From: Tellurirhabdus rosea
GTDB taxonomy: Bacteria; Bacteroidota; Bacteroidia; Cytophagales; Spirosomataceae
Direction: 5' to 3'
NCBI RefSeq assembly: GCF_026278345.1
Contig: NZ_CP111085.1
Location: forward strand, 4,808,282 to 4,872,281
Length of the DNA: 64,000 bases
Part shown: piece by piece, positions 9,501 to 17,115 of the stretch
Numbering within the stretch: position 1 is the stretch's first letter
How the letters are laid out: every line of letters begins with the position of its first letter
The notes under the pieces: model-generated
What the model was told of the DNA's origin: nothing
The model's input: the letters and a program-made list of their open reading frames with translations, nothing else
Database searches by the model: none
Program-made: the position numbers and the translations under genes

Positions 9501-9741
9501 GGGTAGCAAAACCGATAAACGAGAACGTAAGTGTGGTGGCCTCCGTCGGGACCGTCAGGCGGTATTCGCCGTTTTCGTTGGTTGTAGTTCCGCGGGAAGA
9601 TCCTTTGATGGTGATGCTGACACCGGGCAGCGAAGAGTTGTCCTCATTGGACCTGACAGTTCCGGAGATCGTCCGGTCTTGTGCCCATGCCGGACTCAGG
9701 AGTAATAACCATAAGACTCCTGCCAGTAGCAGTTTGTTCAT
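6520..9741 (-). CDS. SusC/RagA family TonB-linked outer-membrane transporter
   Basis: The 1073-residue product starts with a signal peptide ending PAWAQ. A carboxypeptidase-regulatory-like domain follows (ISGTVRSNEDNSSLPGVSI through about residue 95). Then come a TonB-box-like LQEVVVTALGI, the plug domain (IRIRGINSL, PLYVVDGTP, SVLKGPAATALYG) and a 22-strand barrel ending in the terminal strand FGINVRLGF. It imports nutrients bound by SusD, powered by TonB/ExbBD. I use the ATG at 9741. A longer frame begins with a TTG at 9792 and would put 17 residues ahead of a normal signal peptide. It is the first gene of the susCD unit. Confidence 0.95.
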   Translation of the reverse strand: MNKLLLAGVLWLLLLSPAWAQDRTISGTVRSNEDNSSLPGVSITIKGSSRGTTTNENGEYRLTVPTEATTLTFSFIGFATQDVAIGNRTTIDVTLAEDASTLQEVVVTALGISREKKALNYAVQDIRQEKLNIAREQNVANALAGKIAGVQVLGQSGAKFGTPNIRIRGINSLTGADPLYVVDGTPTDINQVNMDEVESLSVLKGPAATALYGNRAAQGVVVITTRRARAGETRLDINHSTTLDMVSMLPKYQNEYGGGYSQDWATFKFNPAIHPADWASFEGQKILNYSADESWGPRLDGSPHRSAASWQQGPEFGQLTPFSPQPNNVRDFFEKPISHNTNVSFSRGTEAFQSRIGYTHIINNGIVPNSSQTRDFVSARNSILFGKNLTANLNLNYTSTRTVNQPADRYGSTGGTGASNSLFGISNPILNGYNQTVGSFNQWFQRQLKIEDLRNYRNPDGTYRSWNIGGPTDPRPKYWDSPYTQVYENTNLNRSNRLFGDIGLAYQVLPSLKVSATVRRDQGTFNQEGRIAQGTLNEGGLGGFSTFTANVLENNYELLANYNQEFGNISVVANAGGNIRYNRTDGLFQSTVGGLSAPNFYAIAASIDRPAANNYLFERQVNSVFGNVSVGYRDFLFVEGSLRNDWSSTLPNGQNSYLYPSVSAGLVFTEFIPNRAILSYGKIRAGYAQVGTDTGPYQTRLAFGTGTPYGNNATLFLPTTLPNSELQAGLSSSYEAGLDLRFLNNRFGLEFTAYQNDNTNQIIPLPVAPTSGYTNAVINAGLIKTSGLELHIYANPIRSTSGFNWEFDINADRNQTKVVELAEGLTNYQIDGPQWRTLTLNARAGEQWGLLVGQGIAKDEQGRPLVYAPTAENVDAGIAGLYIKENNVPLGSVLPKFKGGWLNTFTYKNATLRINTDFVVGGKFFSTTKMFNAYSGLSAETAGLNELGKPLRDDPATGGGVLLDGVTEDGQPNTTRVDAQNLYENWLFALNEYWIYDKTYVKLREISLGYNLPKRILGNAIKSANVSLIARNPLLIYSAIGGGIDISESETLWYEGGQLPPVRSFGINVRLGF

Positions 9742-10107
9742 AGAAGTGGATAAGAAAGATGTTTGGTTAAGAAATTGAGTAAAAACCGCCAACGACTTGT
9801 CTGCCAGTGACTAAGTATACCTTTTTGGTTTTCGCCCGTTTGGAATAGTTTACCAAAAAATGAAGAGGAAACAAGTAGTTGCCACAACAATTATTCAAAA
9901 TAATCTACTTTGTGGCTCGGGTAATGGGAAACGATTCGGGTGGAGCCGGGCATCCTGCAAAATGGGGGAGAAGGAGCGCCTTCGGGTGCTTAACATCTGG
10001 ATAATGTGGAGAGTCCCTAAAAATACTCAGACTCCATTTTGCACGAGTGAGTAGACGGGGCGGGGCGGCTTCGTGCGGGTAGCGCCGGATTTGGTTTACT
10101 TTGCAGA
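9742..10107. other. Divergent intergenic region between susC and the DUF2279 gene
   Basis: These 366 bases must hold the divergent promoters for susC (minus) and the gene at 10108 (plus). TTACTTTG at 10090-10097 is a one-mismatch -7 box for the plus-strand gene but sits very close to its ATG. I find no exact TAnnTTTG box for susC. A 64-codon frame at 9860-10054 is not credible as a gene: it has no family signature and an unusual composition. I see no repeat or RNA gene here. Confidence 0.5.
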
Positions 10108-11049
10108 ATGAAGATTCGTTTTACCGTTCTGCTGGTCTGCGTTCTGCTCCAGATGGCAGGCGTTTTATCCGTTCGGGCCCAGCCGCCCCTTACTCTCGGA
10201 AGTCCGGCGGCGGAAGGCCCCAACCGCGCCCGCCTGACCGGCGTCGTCGTCGGAACGGCCGTGTTCTACGGGGTGACGCTCTACTTTCTGAAAAAAGCCT
10301 GGTACAAGAAAAAAGTGCCGTTTCACCGCTTCAACGACAATCGCGAATGGTTGCAGATGGACAAAGTGGGGCATGTCGCTACGGCCTACCTCTTCAGCCG
10401 CGGCGGGTACGAGCTGTTTCGCTGGAGCGGCGTCAACGAGCGGGCTTCGGTGCTGACGGGCGGACTGCTGGCGCTGCTGTTCCAGAGCACCATCGAGGTG
10501 TACGACGGCTACTCGGAAGGCTGGGGATTCTCGCGGGGCGACATGCTGGCCAACGTGACCGGCGCGGCCCTGTTCATGGGGCAGCAGTATGCCTTCAACG
10601 AGCAGAAAGTGACCATGCGCTTCGGCTGGCGCAAAAGTATTTACGCGCCGTACCGCCCCAACCTGCTCGGCAAAACCACCGGCGTGCAGTTCCTGAAAGA
10701 CTACAACGCCCAGCAGTACTGGCTTTCGCTGAACCTCGCCTCGACGCTGCCCGTGGGTCCGTCGTTTCCGAAATGGCTCAATCTGGCGGTCGGCTACAGC
10801 GGCAGCGGCATGATTGGCGGCCACGAGAACCCGCCGATTTTCGACAGGGACGGCAGGGAGGTGAAGTTCGAGCGTTACCGCCAGTTTTTCCTTTCGCCCG
10901 ATGCCGATCTGTCGCGGATCGGCCCGCTGAACGATTCCTGGCGGCGGTTTATCGGCGTGGCCCAGTTCCAGAAAATCGCCGCGCCCTCGCTGGAATGGAA
11001 CCGGGTGAAGGGCCTGCGGGTGCATCCGCTGCTGGTGGGGAAGGAGTAA
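10108..11049 (+). CDS. DUF2279 family (YfiM-like) envelope protein
   Basis: The 313-residue protein has an N-terminal signal peptide ending VRAQ. The middle carries the features of DUF2279: a hydrophobic helix (GVVVGTAVFYGVTLYFL), then QMDKVGHVATAYLFSRGGYELF, then FQSTIEVYDGYSEGWGFSRGDMLANVTGA. Family members are envelope proteins of unknown function with conserved Asp, His and Glu in membrane-proximal helices. The remaining 130 residues may be barrel-like or periplasmic. The ATG follows a weak promoter match. The convergent and co-directional neighbours give no clue to its role. Confidence 0.75.
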   Translation: MKIRFTVLLVCVLLQMAGVLSVRAQPPLTLGSPAAEGPNRARLTGVVVGTAVFYGVTLYFLKKAWYKKKVPFHRFNDNREWLQMDKVGHVATAYLFSRGGYELFRWSGVNERASVLTGGLLALLFQSTIEVYDGYSEGWGFSRGDMLANVTGAALFMGQQYAFNEQKVTMRFGWRKSIYAPYRPNLLGKTTGVQFLKDYNAQQYWLSLNLASTLPVGPSFPKWLNLAVGYSGSGMIGGHENPPIFDRDGREVKFERYRQFFLSPDADLSRIGPLNDSWRRFIGVAQFQKIAAPSLEWNRVKGLRVHPLLVGKE

Positions 11050-11168
11050 CGGACCGAATACCGCCCGGGCGTAGCCTCCCCCAAACCGCGTGAATTTCGC
11101 CGCCGCTCAGCCAGACATGTTACCTTTCGGCCAATTTTGAATAAATTAGTACCCTTTAAATCGGTAAA

Positions 11169-13370
11169 ATGCGAACTATTGGCGAAAAGAAACCCAATCT
11201 GCGAAGCTTTATGTTATCCATTCAACAACTAACCAGCCGGGCGCTGCTGCTGGCAACCGTTGCCTCGGCGGTTCCTTCCGTAACCGTTACGGCGCAACCC
11301 AAGGCCAGCCAGACGGCGTCCCAACCCCAGAAAATGAGCGAGAATCCGCTGCTACAGCCGTACCGCACCCCGCATGGGACGGTTCCGTTCAACCTGATCA
11401 AGAACGACCATTATCTGCCCGCGCTGAAAGAAGCCATTGCGCAGGGCAAAAAAGAAATCGATGCCATCGCCGGTAACACCGCCAAGCCGACCTTCGAAAA
11501 TACGATCGTGGCGCTCGAACGGGCCGGAGAAGCCGTCAACAAGGTGACGTCGGTGATGTTTAACCTCAACAGCTCCGAAACCACGCCCGAACTGCAGGGC
11601 ATCGTCCGGGAAGCTTCGCCGCTGCTGACCGAATACAGCAACGACATTTCGCTGAACGAAAAACTGTTTGCCCGCGTGAAAGCCGTTTACGAGCAGCGCG
11701 ACAAACTGAAACTCGACGCGACGGACAAAATGCTCCTGGAGAAGTCTTACAAAGGCTTTGCCCGCAACGGGGCCAACCTGTCGGAAGCCGACAAGGTCAA
11801 GCTGCGCGAAATCAACAAGGAGATGTCGCAGCTGTCGCTGAAATTCGGGGAGAACGTCCTGAACGAAACGAATCAGTTCGAAATGCTGATTACGGACGAG
11901 AAGGAACTGGACGGTCTGCCGGAGTTTGCCCGCGAAGCCGCCCGTGGCGCCGCCAAGCAGAAGGGTAAGGAAGGCTGGCTCTTTACGCTGCAGGCTCCGA
12001 GCTACCTGCCGTTCATGCAGTATGCCAACAACCGCGAACTGCGCAAAAAGCTGTATCTGGCCTACAACTCCCGCGGTTTCCAGAAAAATGATAACAACAA
12101 CGAGCAGATCATCCAGCGGCTGGTGCAGCTGCGCTACGACCGCGCCAAACTGCTGGGGTACAAAACCCATGCGGATTACATGCTCGAAGACCGCATGGCC
12201 GGTTCCCGCGACAAGGTGCAGCAGTTCCTCGACGAAATGCTGGGCTACTCGAAGCCCGTCGCCGAAAAGCAGCTCGCCGACCTGACCACCTACGCCAAAT
12301 CGCAGGGCTTTAAGGCCGAAACGCTCGAAAACTGGGATTTCAGCTACTACGCCGAAAAACTGAAGAAAGAACGCTACAGCCTCGACGACGAGATGCTGAA
12401 GCCGTATTTCAAGCTGGAAAACGTGCTGGACGGCATCTTTACGATTGCCAACAAGCTCTACGGCGTGACCTTCAAAGAGAACAAGGACATCCCGGTCTAT
12501 AACCCGGAAGTCCGCGCGTTTGAGGTCTACGACGAGAACGGCAAGTTTCTGGCGGTATTCTACGGTGACTATTTCCCGCGGGCCGGCAAGCGCGCCGGGG
12601 CCTGGATGAACGGCATCCGTTCGCAGAAAATCGTGAACGGCGAAGAGGTCCGCCCGCACGTGGTGAACGTCTGTAACTTTACCCGCCCGACCGAAACGAA
12701 GCCTTCCCTGCTGACTTTCAACGAAGTGACGACGCTCTTCCACGAGTTCGGACACGGCCTGCACGGCATGCTGACGAAAGGCAAGTATTCGAGCCTGTCG
12801 GGCACGAGCGTAGCCTGGGACTTCGTGGAACTGCCTTCGCAGGTGATGGAAAACTGGGCCTACGAGCCGGAAGCCCTGCGCCTGTTTGCCAAACATTTCC
12901 AGACCGGCGAAACCATTCCGCAGGAACTGATCGACAAAATCCGCGCGAGCCAGAACTTCCTGGCCGGTATCGCCAACGTACGTCAGGTGAAGCTGGGCAT
13001 GATCGACATGTACTGGCACAGCCAGCAGCCGACGGGCGAGTCGGTGGCCGACGTGGAAAAGAAAGTAGACCAGAAAACGGCGCTGCTGCCCGTTCCGGCG
13101 GGTGTGGCGACGAGCCCAGCCTTCTCGCACATCTTCGCGGGCGGCTATTCGTCGGGATACTACAGCTACAAATGGTCGGAAGTGCTGGACGCCGACGCCT
13201 TCGAAGCGTTTAAGGAGAAAGGCATTTTCAACAAGGAAGTGGCCGATAAGTTCCGCCGCAACGTTCTGGAAAAAGGCGGCACCGAGAAGCCGATGGAACT
13301 GTACAAGAAGTTCCGGGGCCGCGAACCGTCACCGCAGGCGATGCTGAAGCGCAGCGGCCTGGTGCTGTAA
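11169..13370 (+). CDS. M3 family metallopeptidase (peptidyl-dipeptidase Dcp / oligopeptidase A type)
   Basis: The 733-residue protein has the M3 zinc motif HEFGH at about 525-529 (within FHEFGHGLHGML). A downstream Glu in ENWAYEPE fits the third ligand. The C-terminal block SHIFAGGYSSGYYSYKWSEVLDADAF carries the conserved substrate-binding His and Tyr. N-terminal helices from about 50 to 350 form the usual channel lid. A signal sequence ends near TVTAQ, so it probably works in the periplasm, cutting dipeptides or short peptides. The start is uncertain: an in-frame ATG at 11211 gives a more normal 29-residue signal peptide than the ATG at 11169. Confidence 0.92.
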   Translation: MRTIGEKKPNLRSFMLSIQQLTSRALLLATVASAVPSVTVTAQPKASQTASQPQKMSENPLLQPYRTPHGTVPFNLIKNDHYLPALKEAIAQGKKEIDAIAGNTAKPTFENTIVALERAGEAVNKVTSVMFNLNSSETTPELQGIVREASPLLTEYSNDISLNEKLFARVKAVYEQRDKLKLDATDKMLLEKSYKGFARNGANLSEADKVKLREINKEMSQLSLKFGENVLNETNQFEMLITDEKELDGLPEFAREAARGAAKQKGKEGWLFTLQAPSYLPFMQYANNRELRKKLYLAYNSRGFQKNDNNNEQIIQRLVQLRYDRAKLLGYKTHADYMLEDRMAGSRDKVQQFLDEMLGYSKPVAEKQLADLTTYAKSQGFKAETLENWDFSYYAEKLKKERYSLDDEMLKPYFKLENVLDGIFTIANKLYGVTFKENKDIPVYNPEVRAFEVYDENGKFLAVFYGDYFPRAGKRAGAWMNGIRSQKIVNGEEVRPHVVNVCNFTRPTETKPSLLTFNEVTTLFHEFGHGLHGMLTKGKYSSLSGTSVAWDFVELPSQVMENWAYEPEALRLFAKHFQTGETIPQELIDKIRASQNFLAGIANVRQVKLGMIDMYWHSQQPTGESVADVEKKVDQKTALLPVPAGVATSPAFSHIFAGGYSSGYYSYKWSEVLDADAFEAFKEKGIFNKEVADKFRRNVLEKGGTEKPMELYKKFRGREPSPQAMLKRSGLVL

Positions 13371-13450
13371 CCCCAGGCTTTAGCCCGGGTGATCTCTACA
13401 CTCCGGGTCCTGGCTCGAAACACCACAGGAACCCGGGCTGAACCCCGGGG
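13371..13450. repeat. GC-rich imperfect inverted repeat after the M3 peptidase gene
   Basis: Bases 13371-13390 (CCCCAGGCTTTAGCCCGGGT) and the reverse complement of 13431-13450 agree at about 15 of 20 positions, around a 40-base centre. It starts immediately after the peptidase stop codon. It resembles other GC-rich 3'-end hairpins in the window (15536-15569, 48179-48199, 56678-56697), but the sequences are not the same. Confidence 0.55.
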
Positions 13451-13452
13451 GG

Positions 13453-13486
13453 ACAAGGTGGCCGGTTCTCCGGCCACCTTGTTTGT
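13453..13486. terminator. Bidirectional intrinsic terminator between convergent genes
   Basis: ACAAGGTGGCCGG (13453-13465) pairs perfectly with CCGGCCACCTTGT (13470-13482) over 13 base pairs around TTCT. On the plus strand it is followed by a T-rich tract. It serves the M3 peptidase gene and possibly the TerB-like gene from the other side. Confidence 0.85.
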
Positions 13487-13487
13487 T

Positions 13488-14267
13488 TTACCATCCGCGC
13501 CGTCCGCCCAGGATGCTGCCGAGCAGGCCACCCAGCCCGCCCGACCGCATGCCGCCGTAGCGGGGCCGTCCGCTCAGGCCGCCGAGGATGGAAATGAGCG
13601 AACCCAGTCCGCCGCCGCGGCGATGGCCTCCGCCCATCATGCTGCCCCCGCCCATGAGGCCACCGAGCAAGCCGCCTAGCATCCCGCCGCCGTGGTGCCG
13701 CCGTTTGCCGCGACTGAGCATGGACGAAATGACAATGGGAGCGAGCACGCCCAGCATGCCTTTCACCATATTCGGCGAAATTCCGGCTTTCTGAAACATC
13801 GAACCAAAGCCGCTCTGGTTCAGAAACTGCGGCGAAGTCGGGTCCTGGCCCTGCTGCCGGGCCTCGTCGGCCTTGTCTACGAAGCGGTCCAGAATGCTGA
13901 ACTGCTGCTGATCGACGCCCAGGTAGTCGGCCATTTTATGAATCTGCTGCTCTTCTTCGGGCGTATACTGGCCGTCGGCTTTGGCAAAGCTGATGATGTC
14001 CGTGATGAACGAAAAGCGCAGTTGGCTGGGCTTGAGCGTATCCAGGCATCGCTGAAGACTGATTTGGGACGGATTACGCGCCACCTGAACAACTTCCTGT
14101 TGCAGGTTTTCCGGTAGTTCAGCCGCTTCCGCGAGCAGGTTCAGAAATTCAATTTCTTCGTCAGAAACGTTGCCGTCGGCATTGGCCATTGTAGCCAGAG
14201 CGGCCAGGTAGGCGCTGCGTTCTTCGATTGAGTAATCTTTAAGCAGCGTTGTGGATTGGGCTTCCAT
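13488..14267 (-). CDS. TerB-like domain protein with glycine-rich C-terminus
   Basis: Residues about 15-150 form two all-helical TerB-type repeats (AALATMANADGNVSDEEIEFL and ITDIISFAKADGQYTPEEEQQIHKMADYLG). Each has the acidic ADGxxxxEE loop seen in TerB/DjlA-type domains. From about residue 185 the protein is Gly, Met, His and Arg rich (RGKRRHHGGG, GGLLGGLMGGGS), probably disordered or nucleic-acid or metal sticky. There is no signal peptide, so it is likely cytoplasmic. It lies 66 bases downstream of a J-domain gene on the same strand. DjlA proteins of proteobacteria fuse these two domain types, so the products may work together. Biochemical role unknown. Confidence 0.75.
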   Translation of the reverse strand: MEAQSTTLLKDYSIEERSAYLAALATMANADGNVSDEEIEFLNLLAEAAELPENLQQEVVQVARNPSQISLQRCLDTLKPSQLRFSFITDIISFAKADGQYTPEEEQQIHKMADYLGVDQQQFSILDRFVDKADEARQQGQDPTSPQFLNQSGFGSMFQKAGISPNMVKGMLGVLAPIVISSMLSRGKRRHHGGGMLGGLLGGLMGGGSMMGGGHRRGGGLGSLISILGGLSGRPRYGGMRSGGLGGLLGSILGGRRGW

Positions 14268-14333
14268 AGTTGTTTTTTGACAAAAACCCGGATGGGCTGG
14301 GGAGGGTTTAAGAATCTTCGTCTGGCCCCGAAG

Positions 14334-15434
14334 TTAAACAAAACTCTTGAGCCAGTGCCGCAGGGTATCCGTCTCGCTCAACGCCCGCACGTCGGCCTTC
14401 AGGCTTTGTACATCTTTCCGTAGTTCGCGGACTTCCTGCTCAAAAAGCGGCTTTAGTCCGGCGGCGGCGTGAACAAAATGCAGGGAGGTGCGGAGGAAAG
14501 CGGCGGCCTCCTGTTTGAGGTCGGCCAGCTCGGTTTCCAGGTCTTTGACCTGCTGCCGCAGCATCCGGTTGTAATAGCCCAGCTGTTCTTCGGCCAGCGT
14601 TTCGAGGTGGTTCTGGTCGATGCGGGCGAATTCAAATTGCAGGCTCAACAACGCCATGAGGTCGTTTTTTTCATACGCTTCTGTCACGCGCTGCATAATT
14701 TCGGTTTTGCGGCCTTTCTCGGCTTCGTCGGGTTCCCGGTCGGGGTGGAAAGCCTTGACCAGATCGAGGTAGACCGAGCGCACCGACCGGCTGATGCGGC
14801 GTTCTTCGGCCTGTCGGCGGGCCTCCTGTTTCTGCTGCCGCGCCGATTTCTTCTGCTGCTCACGGCGGCTGGCTTCGGCGGCCTGCTGCTGCTCCCAGCT
14901 TTCTTCGTAGCCGGGCTGGAGCGTGCGGAGGTATTCCGCGAGCTTTTCGGGCGAATCAATGCCCGCTTCGTCCGGCACGTTGATGCCAAAGCGGTCGGCG
15001 GCCTGCTGCTTCAACTGGTCGGTGGTACTCTGCCGGGCCTCGTGCCGGGCGGCTTCGTAGCCTTCCGGGTCGTACTGGTCGTACAGCGGAATAAGCTCGC
15101 GCAGGCCGTGCCGGGCAATGAGGTCGTAGCTGATTTCCAGAATCAGGCGGGCCAGTTTTTTGCGGTCACCGGCCTTAAATGCCCCCGATTGATGGCCCCG
15201 GTCCAGTACCCGGACGAGCAGTGCCCGCTGCTGCTGGTACTCCCGGTAAAGCGGCTCATACTCCCCGTCCGCTTTCCGATACACTTCGTTCAGGGCATCG
15301 CGGTAGGCCGTCAGTTCCCGGCTTAGCTCGTCGATCCGCTGGCTGAACCGGTTAAAGTCCTGCTGGCCTTTCGTCAGGTTGGCCTTCTCAGGATGGGAAC
15401 CGATGCGGAGGAGCGGCAGGGCAGAATGGGACAT
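14334..15434 (-). CDS. J-domain protein (DnaJ-like co-chaperone) with coiled-coil flanks
   Basis: The 366-residue protein has a J domain at about 215-270: VYLDLVKAFHPDREPDEAEKG contains the HPD motif that stimulates the DnaK ATPase, followed by MQRVTEAYEKNDL. The N-terminal half is charged helix, with a Gln/Arg/Glu-rich coiled coil just before the J domain. The C-terminus has a second coiled coil (LRQQVKDLETELADLKQEA). There is no G/F region or zinc finger, so it is a specialised type C co-chaperone, probably recruiting DnaK to a particular client. A good promoter lies just upstream, and the TerB-like gene follows it. Confidence 0.82.
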   Translation of the reverse strand: MSHSALPLLRIGSHPEKANLTKGQQDFNRFSQRIDELSRELTAYRDALNEVYRKADGEYEPLYREYQQQRALLVRVLDRGHQSGAFKAGDRKKLARLILEISYDLIARHGLRELIPLYDQYDPEGYEAARHEARQSTTDQLKQQAADRFGINVPDEAGIDSPEKLAEYLRTLQPGYEESWEQQQAAEASRREQQKKSARQQKQEARRQAEERRISRSVRSVYLDLVKAFHPDREPDEAEKGRKTEIMQRVTEAYEKNDLMALLSLQFEFARIDQNHLETLAEEQLGYYNRMLRQQVKDLETELADLKQEAAAFLRTSLHFVHAAAGLKPLFEQEVRELRKDVQSLKADVRALSETDTLRHWLKSFV

Positions 15435-15453
15435 GGCAGAAGCGGTTTAACCA

Positions 15454-15488
15454 CAAAGGTAAAAACGGCGGGATGGCGAAGGGACAAA
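15454..15488 (-). promoter_or_regulatory. Bacteroidota-type promoter for the J-domain gene
   Basis: Read on the minus strand, TACCTTTG (15454-15461) is an exact TAnnTTTG -7 box. TTTG (15485-15488) lies 23 bases upstream as a -33 element, slightly long for this class. The -7 box ends 20 bases before the ATG at 15434. Confidence 0.5.
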
Positions 15489-15535
15489 AACGGTCTTCCG
15501 ATTGAATAAATGTTGAGTTTTGACGCAGGACAAAC

Positions 15536-15569
15536 CCACCCCGAAAGGGCCTAGGCCCTTTCGGGGTGG
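15536..15569. repeat. 34-base perfect palindrome
   Basis: The two halves (15536-15552 and 15553-15569) are exact reverse complements with no spacer, centred on CCTAGG and ending in CCACCCC/GGGGTGG. It lies upstream of the J-domain promoter and next to the terminator at 15574-15610. Perfect palindromes with no loop are uncommon as simple terminators. Confidence 0.85.
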
Positions 15570-15573
15570 TGAA

Positions 15574-15610
15574 AATAAAACAGGCGGAGCCCCTTTCGGT
15601 GCCCCGCCTG
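15574..15610 (-). terminator. Intrinsic terminator of the disordered lipoprotein gene
   Basis: CAGGCGG (15581-15587) pairs with CCGCCTG (15604-15610), with AGC/GCC pairing nearby. On the minus strand it is followed by a T-rich tract. It lies about 15 bases after the stop at 15626. Confidence 0.75.
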
Positions 15611-15625
15611 CCCTCAACGCAAAAG

Positions 15626-16990
15626 TTATCGGTTTGTACGTTGATCCATTTTTTCCAGGCGTTCCTCAACGTCGTAGATAAGCCGGTCGGCCTGTCGACG
15701 GGTTTGTGCCCAGTTCTGCTCCGAGCCGCGCTGAACCTGATAATAAGCTTTCATCAGGTCATTGCGCTGTTTTTCAAGTTCGCGTACAGTCGCCTGGCGC
15801 TGCAAACGGCCGCTGGCGCTGGTATTGCGGCTCATCTGCTCAATCTGACGGTCGAGATTGTCCATCATTGACCCGATGCGGTCGGCCAGTTCCCGGCGGT
15901 CACCGTCCAGGTTGGAACGGCCGCTGCGGCCCTCGCTGTAATTGCCGCCCCGGTCGTCCCGATTTCCGCTGTCGTTGTACGAAGAACGTTCATCATACTG
16001 GCGGGAATCGCCGGAACGACTGTCCATGCTCCGACTGTCCATACCCCGGTTGTCCATGTACCGGCTGTCGGACTGACGGTTGTCCATGCGGTCCATCTGG
16101 CTGTACTGGTCTCCGGCGTAGGAACCGCCGCGGCTCTCACGACCCGAGTAATTGCCGGACGAGTTGCTGCTGTAGCGGTCGCCCTGCATGCGGTTGTTGT
16201 CTGAATAATTTCCCGACTGATCCTGACGGTAGTCGTTGCTACCCCGATCGTTCATCTGGCTGCCCGAACTGTACCGGTCGTTGCCCGAACGGTTATCGGA
16301 ATACGAACCGTTGTCCGAGTACTGGCGACTGTTGGAATACTGGCGGCTGTCCGAACTGCGCTGGTCGTTACCACGCTGGTCGTAATTCCGCTGATCGCTG
16401 TTGCGCTGGTCGTTACCGCGCTGGTCGTTGTTGCGCTGGTTGCTCTGGCCGCTGCTGAGGCCCAACCGCTCGCGGATGCGCTCCTCAAAGGCATCTTCTT
16501 CGGGCGTATCCTGATCCGGACCGTTGCCGAACAGCCGGTTGTTGGTGGCGTCCTGCTTCAGTTCACCCGCAACCCGGCGGGCATCTTCTTTTACTTCGGG
16601 GGCTTTTTCGCGAATGTCCTCTTTGACGTTCTGGGCTTTATCCCGCACATCTTCCCGCACATTCCGGGCTTTGTCCCGAACATCGTCGCGGACGTTATCG
16701 GTCCGTTCACGCACGTCGTTTCCTACTTCACGTCCGGTATCGCGCACGTCGTCGCGGACTTCGCGGCTGCGGTTACGGACATCGTCGCCCAGTTCCGACC
16801 GGCGTTCCCGTCCGGCCGTTGACCGGCCTTCGCGGTCGTCAGAATCGCGATTTTCGTTGTAAGCGGTGCGTTCCCGGCGGTCGTCCCGGTCGTCGCTGTC
16901 GCGGCGGCTGAATAACCCCTTAGACGAATCGCAGGAGGTGGTAAACAGTCCTATCAGAAGGGCCGCTACCGGCCAAAATGTCTTTTTCAT
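15626..16990 (-). CDS. Disordered, low-complexity lipoprotein with LEA-like repeats
   Basis: A 454-residue lipoprotein with the lipobox FTTSC. Residues about 70-145 hold an 11-residue amphipathic repeat (RDDVRDKARNV, REDVRDKAQNV, KEDIREKAPEV), like LEA or apolipoprotein helices. Residues about 180-375 are extremely rich in Ser, Asn, Gln, Asp, Arg, Gly and Tyr (NDQRGNDQRNS, DSRSMDSRSGD), a prion-like disordered region. The C-terminal 75 residues are a coiled coil (LDRQIEQMSRN, RELEKQRNDLMKAYYQVQ). No enzymatic domain is visible. It could be an envelope scaffold or desiccation/stress protein. The next upstream gene has a similar disordered segment, and repeat element B lies between them. Confidence 0.75.
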   Translation of the reverse strand: MKKTFWPVAALLIGLFTTSCDSSKGLFSRRDSDDRDDRRERTAYNENRDSDDREGRSTAGRERRSELGDDVRNRSREVRDDVRDTGREVGNDVRERTDNVRDDVRDKARNVREDVRDKAQNVKEDIREKAPEVKEDARRVAGELKQDATNNRLFGNGPDQDTPEEDAFEERIRERLGLSSGQSNQRNNDQRGNDQRNSDQRNYDQRGNDQRSSDSRQYSNSRQYSDNGSYSDNRSGNDRYSSGSQMNDRGSNDYRQDQSGNYSDNNRMQGDRYSSNSSGNYSGRESRGGSYAGDQYSQMDRMDNRQSDSRYMDNRGMDSRSMDSRSGDSRQYDERSSYNDSGNRDDRGGNYSEGRSGRSNLDGDRRELADRIGSMMDNLDRQIEQMSRNTSASGRLQRQATVRELEKQRNDLMKAYYQVQRGSEQNWAQTRRQADRLIYDVEERLEKMDQRTNR

Positions 16991-16998
16991 AACGTATC

Positions 16999-17110
16999 TT
17001 AAGTTTAAGGTTTAAAGTTTAAGGTTTAAAGTTTAACGGTGCTTAGGCTTTTCTGCCCTCTTTGGGCCCAGCGGAGCTACGTTAAACCTTAAACGTTAAA
17101 CCTTAAAACG
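16999..17110. repeat. Intergenic heptamer inverted-repeat element B
   Basis: The left arm (16999-17038) is TTTAAGG and TTTAAAG 7-mers in alternation, ending TTTAACG. The right arm (17079-17110), read as complement, is TTTAAGG and TTTAACG. The 40-base centre contains GGGCCC and AGCGGAGC. It fills the spacer between the barrel gene (stop at 17116) and the disordered lipoprotein (start at 16990). Confidence 0.8.
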
Positions 17111-17115
17111 TCTTT

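Noticed and set aside
7369-9705. A 778-codon open frame antisense to susC
   Set aside because: It is the complement of a high-GC coding gene with strong SusC homology; its product is Arg/Val/Gly rich with no domain or signal. Similar long antisense frames lie opposite the M3 peptidase, the PAS kinase, malic enzyme and the orphan secreted protein.
4953-9741. A polysaccharide utilisation locus around susCD
   Set aside because: No glycoside hydrolase, sulfatase, anti-sigma or hybrid sensor gene lies next to the pair, so a named substrate or locus type cannot be supported.
9860-10054. A 64-codon frame in the largest gene-free stretch
   Set aside because: No recognisable motif, odd composition (many Lys, Trp and Cys) and no good promoter or upstream ribosome-binding context.
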